Positions 56,807 to 64,000 of a stretch of 64,000 nt of DNA are shown here, in pieces. The position numbers and the translations under genes were made by a program. This DNA is from Collinsella sp. (GTDB lineage Bacteria; Actinomycetota; Coriobacteriia; Coriobacteriales; Coriobacteriaceae): assembly GCA_019419505.1 (NCBI GenBank), contig DXZS01000003.1, positions 49,740 through 113,739 of the forward strand, in the 5' to 3' direction. The notes under the pieces were generated by a model, which had not been told where the DNA came from, ran no database searches, and worked only from the letters and a program-made list of their open reading frames with translations. How positions within the stretch are numbered: the first letter of the stretch is position 1; the number at the start of each line of letters is the position of its first letter.

Positions 56807-57814
56807 CTATTCGGAAGGTGCCTCTTCGTCTCGCATGCCTTTCCAGTTGCGGATAAGCGCCTTGCGTAGTTCGTTTTGCTCTCGCTGGTACCCGGCGTCG
56901 GTACAGCGAGGCATGCCGAGTGCTTCGCGAATGTTGTTCATGGCGCGGTGAAAGGCGAGCTGGCTGCCGAACTGAGCCGAAGTGAGCGTAACGATTCGAT
57001 ATCCCATTCGGGAGAGAACGGCCTCTCGCTCCGCATCTGCTCCTTTGCGCTCGAACTCATCGTGAAAACCGCCCTTATATTCGATACCGAGCTCCCTGCG
57101 CTTGTAGGTAACGAGCGCATCGATTTTGAGTGTTCGAGCTTTGGCGCAATGCCAGAGACGTTGAGGGATCTCGAGTGGTTTGTTGAGTTCGATACCTCGG
57201 ATGCCAACGCCGCCTTCGCTTGTTGGGAGTGAGAGGGCGATTGCCGAAGCGGTCTCCATAGGCGAGGCCGAGCGATCGTAGATATGCCTGAGCGCGAGCC
57301 GTGCACGTGTGGCACCGGGTTTGCCGGGATGCCGATCGAGCAGTTCGATTATTTCATCCTTGGAGGTGGTGGCTGGTTGCTCGGTATAAGGGTCGGCGGG
57401 ATTGAGCCTCATGCGATAATCGCCGCAAACTTCATAGCCATATTCGAGATATTCGATCCTATCCATCCACTCGGCAGCGAGCACGAAGGTGAAGGCTTCG
57501 TCGGTGATGAAGATTCCGGGCGTCAACTCGTTAATATGCTCGTAGGGAAGATTTTGTCCAAGAATGTGGCAAATGACGCCTTTGGTGCGAATTCGCTCGA
57601 ATTCGAATACAACCGAGATATCGATAGTCTTGAGCATATCGGACGGAATGCCGCAGTCGATAAGTGCCTGTCGTATGCGCGCAACGCGTTGTTGGGTGGA
57701 GATGCCTTGTGCGCCTATCTGGTAGTCGTGCCGCGCAAGAGACTGAACCAAATTCTGGGGTGCATGATGGACAAGCCATGCGGTTTTATGCGAAATGAGA
57801 ACAGGGGTATCCAT
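56807..57814 (-). CDS. DUF559/Vsr-like endonuclease-fold protein with N-terminal regulator-like region
   Basis: A 335-residue protein. The C-terminal part RRELGIEYKGGFHDEFERKGADAEREAVLSRMGYRIVTLTSAQF fits the DUF559 / very-short-patch-repair-like nuclease fold, with the E-x-K pair (IEYKG) and the R...D...R...L...G pattern. The N-terminal 200 residues (ISHKTAWLVHHAP ... IDISVVFEFERIRTKGVICHILGQ ... GIFITDEAFTFVLAAEWM) resemble AbiEi-type proteins of actinobacteria. The substrate and role are unknown; defence is only a guess. It is bracketed by inverted palindromes and has lower G+C than its neighbours, which suggests transfer. Confidence 0.75.
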   Translation of the reverse strand: MDTPVLISHKTAWLVHHAPQNLVQSLARHDYQIGAQGISTQQRVARIRQALIDCGIPSDMLKTIDISVVFEFERIRTKGVICHILGQNLPYEHINELTPGIFITDEAFTFVLAAEWMDRIEYLEYGYEVCGDYRMRLNPADPYTEQPATTSKDEIIELLDRHPGKPGATRARLALRHIYDRSASPMETASAIALSLPTSEGGVGIRGIELNKPLEIPQRLWHCAKARTLKIDALVTYKRRELGIEYKGGFHDEFERKGADAEREAVLSRMGYRIVTLTSAQFGSQLAFHRAMNNIREALGMPRCTDAGYQREQNELRKALIRNWKGMRDEEAPSE

Positions 57815-57922
57815 TGAGGGCCTCTCGCTCTGAGCCGGTATCCAACTCTTATGTCCGTTGAAGTGGGAAAATATACCGGATGTGAGTAAATCAACTCACT
57901 CATGCTGTGAACCCAATCCAAG

Positions 57923-57981
57923 CATGTACGTCAGCCTCCAAAGATGTCGAAAAATGTCGTTTTTGGAGGCTGACGTACATG
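57923..57981. repeat. 59-bp palindrome (GTACGTCAGCC family), outer copy
   Basis: Arms CATGTACGTCAGCCTCCAAA and TTTGGAGGCTGACGTACATG are perfectly complementary over 20 bp around GATGTCGAAAAATGTCGTT. It lies 109 bp upstream of the nuclease start. Confidence 0.95.
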
Positions 57982-58118
57982 TTTTGGACCCCTGGCATTC
58001 CAGTAACGCCACGCCCGCGCCCAGTCCCTACCGTTTGCCGAGCAATGGGGTCGCAATCGCCGCCAACCATGTACTATGTACGGGCATTGTCTAAACTCGC
58101 AACTCAAAGGACCCCATC

Positions 58119-58808
58119 TTGCCCGTCGTCGCCGCTATGACCGTTACCTCACACGCCACGGATGCCATGGTCGCTATTCCGTTTTGGCTCGAGATGTTTG
58201 CTGTTGTCGCTGCATCGATCTCGGGCGTGCTGGTTGCGCGCGAGCATAAGCTCGACCTGGTGGGTGCAGTTGCGCTCGCCGTGGTCTGTGGCCTGGGCGG
58301 CGGTCTTTTGCGCGATATGACGCTGCAGGTGGGCAACGTCTACATCCTCAACCAACCGATGGCGCTCCCGCTTTCCATTGCCACGGCAGCCATCATTTAC
58401 ATTTTCCCGGCAATCGTCGACAAGCCCGAAAAACTCATTCCCCTGCTCGATATCATCTCGGTGGGTATTTATGCGGCAACCGGCGCAGACAAGGCGCTGG
58501 TCTACGGCTTTGCGCCGGCGGTGTGCATCATGATGGGCTTTTTTACCGCGGTGGGCGGCGGCATGCTGCGAGATGGTTTTATGGGTGTGGTGCCGGGTAT
58601 TTTCCAGCGTACGAACTTTTATGCCATCGCGGCCATCGCCGGATCGACAAGCTACGTGTGTCTCGTTATGAGCGGCATCATAAGCAATGTCGCCGCGCTG
58701 ATCGTATGCGTTGTCGTGACCATGGGTCTGCGCTGGCTCTCGCTGCGCTTTGACATCAAAAGCCCCACCGAAGAAGACATCGCACGCTTTTTGCATCGCA
58801 AAAAGTAG
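58119..58808 (+). CDS. TRIC cation channel family protein (UPF0126/YadS-like)
   Basis: A 229-residue membrane protein with two UPF0126 repeats: FAVVAASISGVLVAREHKLDLVGAVALAVVCGLGGGLLRDMTL and LLDIISVGIYAATGADKALVYG...GGGMLRDGFMGVVP. About seven membrane segments. Bacterial relatives form trimeric cation (K+) channels. The TTG at 58119 lies 7 bases after AAAGGA and is the likely start; an internal ATG at 58137 has no ribosome site. Confidence 0.9.
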   Translation: MPVVAAMTVTSHATDAMVAIPFWLEMFAVVAASISGVLVAREHKLDLVGAVALAVVCGLGGGLLRDMTLQVGNVYILNQPMALPLSIATAAIIYIFPAIVDKPEKLIPLLDIISVGIYAATGADKALVYGFAPAVCIMMGFFTAVGGGMLRDGFMGVVPGIFQRTNFYAIAAIAGSTSYVCLVMSGIISNVAALIVCVVVTMGLRWLSLRFDIKSPTEEDIARFLHRKK

Positions 58809-58914
58809 GTAGCGCGGGCTCATCCTTCGAAATGCAACCGAGAGGTTCTTTTAGAGCGCCCGCGCGTTGGGTACCCTGTTAAGTGCATATCGAGCATCTG
58901 ACGAAGGATTCACT

Positions 58915-60060
58915 ATGTCCCGCAATCAATTCCCGTCGACCCAGCGCCGTAAAGCGTGGGGCTGCATCACCATCCTATTCGCGCTCATCGCGCTGGCGCT
59001 CACCGCACTTCCCACGGCGTCATTTGCCGGCACGGACACGGCAGGCAATGTCCTTGCGACCGACAATGACGCCAATCCGTCCGGCGTCGAGGGTGACCTG
59101 TACTGGGCCGGTCAGGCCCTCAACTTGGATGATGCGTCCATCGACCACGATATCATCGCTGCGGGCGAGAGCCTCTCCATCCGCGACTGCACGGTGGGCG
59201 GCGCCGTCCGTCTAGCGGCACGCACCATCGACATTGCCAAGACCACGGTTGATGGCAGCGTGACCGTTGCTGGCCAGCATGTCGTTCTCAATTCCGACAG
59301 CACCGCTAACTGTTTCTACGCGATAGGCGAGACGGTCGCCTTGCGAGGCTCCACCAAGTCGGCAGCGCTCGCGGGCGATACGGTAACCATCGACGGCACC
59401 GTCGATGGCGATGTCGAGGTTTGGGCCGACAAGCTCATCCTGGGCAAGAACGCCCACATCACCGGCACCGTGAACGCGCACGTCTCCGAGGACCCCGAGC
59501 GCGCCGCGGGAGCCGAGGTCGGCGCACTCAAGATCGACCGCACCGAGAACGAGGATACTTCCACCGTTAACGATGTCATCGGCGGTATCGTCGCCGCGGC
59601 ACTCTCGACCTGCTTTGTCGCTCTGCTGCTCGAGCTCGTCTTTCCGCGTGCGACTGCCAGCGCCGCCGGTATGCTCCACCAGCGCCCCATGCCCCTGTGG
59701 GTGAGCGGTCTTCTGGGCACAATTGCTATCGTCCCCGCCGTCCTACTGCTGATTATCTCTATCGCCGGTCTGTCGCTTGCCGGAGCCCTCATGTGCGGTG
59801 TCATTGGCATCGCGTTAGTGTCGAGTGCCTTTGCGGGGTGCGCGATCGCCCGCATGGTCGGACACAACCAGAACCGCTACGCCATGGCAGCCGTGGGTGG
59901 CATCGCCGCGGGCGCGCTTACGGCAATCCCCCTCGTAGGCGACTTCATCAGCGGCGTGGCCTTCGTCTTTGCACTCGGCTACGTTATCCAGATCATCTGG
60001 CGCAGCGCCCACCTCAAGTCGCAACAGCCGGCTAATACGCCGGAACTCCCCACCGCCTAG
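58915..60060 (+). CDS. Exported bactofilin-like beta-helix protein with membrane tail
   Basis: A 381-residue protein. Signal peptide (ITILFALIALALTALPTASFA-G). Residues about 60-220 form repetitive short strands (DLYWAGQALNLDDASIDHDIIAAGESLSI ... VTIDGTVDGDVEVWADKLILGKNAHITGTVNAHV), the polymer-forming/bactofilin type of beta helix. Then about four membrane segments (GGIVAAALSTCFVALLLELVF; GTIAIVPAVLLLIISIAGLSL). Bactofilins are normally cytoplasmic and lack a signal, so an extracellular version joined to a membrane domain is unusual. The role is not known; cell-envelope scaffolding is a guess. Confidence 0.75.
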   Translation: MSRNQFPSTQRRKAWGCITILFALIALALTALPTASFAGTDTAGNVLATDNDANPSGVEGDLYWAGQALNLDDASIDHDIIAAGESLSIRDCTVGGAVRLAARTIDIAKTTVDGSVTVAGQHVVLNSDSTANCFYAIGETVALRGSTKSAALAGDTVTIDGTVDGDVEVWADKLILGKNAHITGTVNAHVSEDPERAAGAEVGALKIDRTENEDTSTVNDVIGGIVAAALSTCFVALLLELVFPRATASAAGMLHQRPMPLWVSGLLGTIAIVPAVLLLIISIAGLSLAGALMCGVIGIALVSSAFAGCAIARMVGHNQNRYAMAAVGGIAAGALTAIPLVGDFISGVAFVFALGYVIQIIWRSAHLKSQQPANTPELPTA

Positions 60061-60066
60061 CCGCCA

Positions 60067-60101
60067 ACCACCACAAAGGGGACAGGCACCTTTGTGGTGG
60101 T
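60067..60101. repeat. CCACCAC palindrome, copy 3
   Basis: ACCACCACAAAG and CTTTGTGGTGGT pair around GGGACAGGCAC. Same family as 19347-19388 and 19681-19721; located between two convergent genes, 6 bp after a stop codon. Confidence 0.88.
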
Positions 60102-60128
60102 GCAGGCCGTCTCAATCCCCGTGCACCA

Positions 60129-60163
60129 AAAAGGGCGCCGACCATCGCGGTCGACGCCCTTTC
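60129..60163 (-). terminator. Terminator of typA
   Basis: AAAGGGCGcCGACC and GGTCGaCGCCCTTT pair; TTTTTGG follows on minus. It lies 26 bp past the typA stop. Confidence 0.85.
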
Positions 60164-60189
60164 TTGTTAAACGCTATAAAGCCCAGCGC

Positions 60190-62028
<1,839 letters not shown>

Positions 62029-62145
62029 GTAGTTCCCCTATCTTCTATCCATATACAAACGGCACGCGTATGCGGCCCGCCCAGCGACACAACGCTCAGC
62101 GGGAATATTGAGCCTTTTACCGAAAACTCGTTTATTTTAGCGATT

Positions 62146-62595
62146 TTAGATGAGAGGGGTTTCCTCACCTGCAGGTTCAGGGTCGCTCCACATAAAACCA
62201 TCGCCGGCGCCCATGCCCTCATACAGCACATATGCCGAAAAACCGCTCTCGAGCGTGGTTTCGAAGAAGCTCACGAGCAGAGCATCGTGATAGCCGCCGT
62301 CAATTTCGACGCAGCCGGTGTAGCCGATGGCATAGCGGGCGATGCGGCCCAGGCCCTCGTCCTTAAGACCCATCTTGTGCTCGGAGATAAAGTTGGTAGC
62401 CGCCTCGAGGCACGCCTCCTCGCCATCCTCATCGAGCGCCGCCAGATAACGGTTGGACGCGGCATCCTCAATTGCCACGACCACGCCAGGGTTTTCACCG
62501 GCGGCCAGGTCGTCCAAGAACGCACCGATCAGGTCACACACCATGGCGTCGAGCTCGGCGGAGACGTTACCGGCGTCCTGCATATCCTGTGCCAT
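62146..62595 (-). CDS. Small conserved acidic protein of unknown function
   Basis: A 149-residue soluble protein I do not recognise, rich in Asp/Glu/Ala (SAELDAMVCDLIGAFLDDLAAGENPGVVVAIEDAASNRYLAALDEDG). It has no signal or membrane segment. Codon use matches the neighbours and the ATG has a GGAAGG site upstream, so it looks real. It lies between typA and a small membrane protein gene on the same strand. Confidence 0.7.
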   Translation of the reverse strand: MAQDMQDAGNVSAELDAMVCDLIGAFLDDLAAGENPGVVVAIEDAASNRYLAALDEDGEEACLEAATNFISEHKMGLKDEGLGRIARYAIGYTGCVEIDGGYHDALLVSFFETTLESGFSAYVLYEGMGAGDGFMWSDPEPAGEETPLI

Positions 62596-62625
62596 CTTTA
62601 GACCTTCCCATCGAGTCTGGCGTCG

Positions 62626-63015
62626 TTACAGTTCTTGTGCCTCGGCGGCGATCTTGGCGGCAGCGTCGCGGGCGCGCATCATATCCATCGCGCGCTTGTC
62701 GAGTACCTTGATCTGGTTGGTCAGCATTACTGCATCGACCACACCCCAGATTACCAAGCCTGTTGAAATCGAAAACCCAAGCGCACCAACTGTACCACGA
62801 AGGCGCGAGCAGATTGCCGCGACAAGGGCGGAGACGACAACCATCTTGATAAACGAGCCGCGGCGCTCGCGAAGCGTGCGGGCCTGCGTCACATAGGCAA
62901 TGCGTGCCGCCTCGGATGCCTCCGAGCGCATCTGGGCCTCGCGCGCAATGGCCGCCGCCTCAGCCGACATACCGCTGGCCATCAGCGAACACTCCGCAAC
63001 CCTGCCGCCCCGCAT
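62626..63015 (-). CDS. Small membrane protein of unknown function
   Basis: A 129-residue protein with an Ala/Arg/Glu-rich helical N-terminus (AEAAAIAREAQMRSEASEAARIAYVTQ), two membrane segments (FIKMVVVSALVAAICSRL and LGFSISTGLVIWGVVDAVML) and a charged helical tail. The first ATG (63015) directly follows the stop of the upstream gene; ATG 62982 has GGAG 9 bases ahead and may be the real start. No family recognised. Confidence 0.65.
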   Translation of the reverse strand: MRGGRVAECSLMASGMSAEAAAIAREAQMRSEASEAARIAYVTQARTLRERRGSFIKMVVVSALVAAICSRLRGTVGALGFSISTGLVIWGVVDAVMLTNQIKVLDKRAMDMMRARDAAAKIAAEAQEL

Positions 63016-63516
63016 TTAGAAGTCATCGGGGGAGAGCGTATGGACGAACTCGTCGAACTTCTCGAACTCCTGCTCGTCGTCGACATCCTCGGCGTGGGTG
63101 GAAACAGTGCCCAGGCGATTCATGATGTCGTCCTCCACAAACATGGGGGCATTGCTGCGCACGGCCAGGGCAATGGCGTCACTGGGGCGGGCGTCGATCT
63201 TGCGCTCCTCGCCATCGGCCAGTACGACGATCGTCGCGTAGAACACCGGCGGCTCGGCGCGAACGATCTCGATGCGCTCGAGCTTGGCGCCCAGGGCGTC
63301 AACGGTATCGAGCAGCAGGTCATGGGTAATCGGGCGCTCGGCGCGGCCGCTATCGATGCCGCGGCTGATGGCAGCAGCTTCAAACGAACCAGTCTGAATG
63401 GAAAGGGAACGCAGCGGCGCGGGCGAGTCCGATTTGCTGCTGCGCTCACGAAGTACGATAAGCGATGGCACGGGACCGGCGGCCATGACGATGGTCTCTA
63501 TGTCGACACGAACCAT
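63016..63516 (-). CDS. Bifunctional nuclease family protein (DUF151)
   Basis: A 166-residue protein with the DUF151 pattern: LIVLRERSS...RSLSIQTGSFEAAAISRGIDSG, RPITHDLLLDTVDALGAKLERIEI, FYATIVVLADGEERKIDARPSDAIALAVRSNAPMFVEDDIM. Plant relatives have RNase and DNase activity; bacterial members are often next to tRNA or RNA-processing genes. GGAGGTG precedes ATG 63516. First of a short same-strand run with the two small proteins. Confidence 0.88.
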   Translation of the reverse strand: MVRVDIETIVMAAGPVPSLIVLRERSSKSDSPAPLRSLSIQTGSFEAAAISRGIDSGRAERPITHDLLLDTVDALGAKLERIEIVRAEPPVFYATIVVLADGEERKIDARPSDAIALAVRSNAPMFVEDDIMNRLGTVSTHAEDVDDEQEFEKFDEFVHTLSPDDF

Positions 63517-63606
63517 GGAACACCTCCGGTACGTAGCGGTTAACACGCGGCAGCCCGCCGCATTGAATAGCTATACTACCCAAACTTTCGCACAGCACAC
63601 ATAATC

Positions 63607-63645
63607 AAAGTAGTTAATTTGGGACGGGGCTTTTTTGACTACTTT
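63607..63645. repeat. GTAG...GGGACGGGGC hairpin, copy 2
   Basis: AAAGTAGTTAA and TTGACTACTTT pair (one mismatch) around TTTGGGACGGGGCTTTT. Copy 1 at 32071-32107 has different arms with an identical loop. Confidence 0.85.
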
Positions 63646-63655
63646 CAGTAGGTAA

Positions 63656-63690
63656 GAAAAAAAGCCCCGAGGCAACGCCCCAGGGCTCTT
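63656..63690 (-). terminator. Terminator of the tRNA cluster
   Basis: On minus, GAGCCCTGGGGC-GTT-GCCTCGGGGCTTTTTTTC. Confidence 0.9.
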
Positions 63691-63701
63691 CACGGTTTTG
63701 A

Positions 63702-63778
63702 TGGTGGACCTGACAAGATTCGAACTTGTGACCTCCCGGTTATCAGCCGGACGCTCTAACCAACTGAGCTACAGGTCC
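63702..63778 (-). tRNA. tRNA-Ile (GAT)
   Basis: 77-nt cloverleaf with CCA; anticodon loop CTGATAA gives GAT. T loop GTTCGAATC. Confidence 0.97.
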
Positions 63779-63782
63779 ATCA

Positions 63783-63858
63783 TGGTGGAGGTTAGGGGGA
63801 TCGAACCCCTGACCTCAGGCTTGCAAAGCCCGCGCTCTCCCAGCTGAGCTAAACCCCC
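63783..63858 (-). tRNA. tRNA-Ala (TGC)
   Basis: 76-nt cloverleaf with CCA; anticodon loop TTTGCAA gives TGC. It lies 4 bp from tRNA-Ile, as in rRNA spacers, but no rRNA is seen in the window. Confidence 0.97.
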
Positions 63859-63869
63859 ACGGAGACAGT

Positions 63870-63914
63870 AATAAACACCCCAGCGGCGACTCGGCTCTCG
63901 CTGGGGTGTTTATT
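63870..63914 (-). terminator. Terminator between tRNA-Ile copies
   Basis: AATAAACACCCCAGCG and CGCTGGGGTGTTTATT pair perfectly over 16 bp. The T residues are inside the stem (TTTATT) rather than beyond it. Confidence 0.75.
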
Positions 63915-63925
63915 GCGAAAGAAAG

Positions 63926-64000
63926 TGGTGGACCTGACAAGATTTGAACTTGTGACCTCCCGGTTATCAGCCGGACGCTCTAACCAACTGAGCTACAGGT
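63926..64000 (-). tRNA. tRNA-Ile (GAT), second copy, cut by the window edge
   Basis: Identical to the first copy except one T-loop base (GTTCAAATC for GTTCGAATC). The first two bases (GG) lie beyond the window. Confidence 0.95.

Overview
The window is a chromosomal stretch of a GC-rich actinobacterium of the class Coriobacteriia, most likely Collinsella. The pointers are the high G+C content, a T-A-S energy-coupling-factor transporter, a fused FolP-FolK, an NfnAB-like pair, a PF06541 membrane protein, a cell-wall-anchored mucin-type glycosidase beside a class B sortase, and dense intergenic palindromic repeats. The genus is an inference from gene content. There is no rRNA, prophage, IS transposase or CRISPR array. 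Most genes lie on the minus strand.

Layout. 0-9.6 kb: an old-yellow-enzyme-type enoate reductase, a six-unit array of palindromes, initiator tRNA, coaX, an ATPase gene bracketed by identical palindromes, a degenerate biotin-ligase-like gene, bifunctional folP-folK, a sirtuin and xthA. 9.7-19.3 kb: an ECF transporter (S, A, T) divergent from glmU, then prs, pth and an NfnAB-like pair, each unit ending in a strong hairpin. 19.3-26.3 kb: a second palindrome array, a cytidylate-kinase-like gene, a polar amino acid ABC importer, yqeY, a PrsA-like foldase and a lone PTS EIIA. 26.4-33.6 kb: purN-purM-purF, a PF06541 membrane protein, a MoaE-like gene, sortase B and purE. 33.8-41.2 kb: a 2137-residue surface GH31 enzyme and its long non-coding upstream region. 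41.2-53.9 kb: carAB, an ABC exporter with a membrane partner, a NUDIX hydrolase, purD, purA and dnaB. 54.2-64 kb: rplI-rpsR-ssb-rpsF, two tRNA-Ser genes, an endonuclease-like gene cassette, a TRIC channel, an exported bactofilin-like protein, typA, small conserved proteins, a bifunctional-nuclease-family gene and a tRNA-Ile/Ala/Ile cluster.

How it works together. Most of the window is core metabolism: purine (purE, F, M, N, D, A), pyrimidine/arginine (carAB), PRPP, folate, CoA, cell-wall UDP-GlcNAc, and replication/translation. The clearest niche system is the sortase-anchored GH31 enzyme, which best fits an alpha-N-acetylgalactosaminidase acting on mucin-type O-glycans, with a DasR/NagR-like operator upstream and sortase B nearby.

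The most unusual material is between genes. A ~150-nt structured element occurs in two full copies (23717-23866 and 48887-49035) and one shorter variant (20421-20517); conserved internal-loop strands sit between stems that change by compensation. Two arrays carry one 15-bp motif in alternating orientation every 40-41 bp. Several other palindrome families keep their cores while their arms covary, and two accessory genes (a DUF4143 ATPase and a DUF559-like nuclease) are precisely bracketed by such palindromes.
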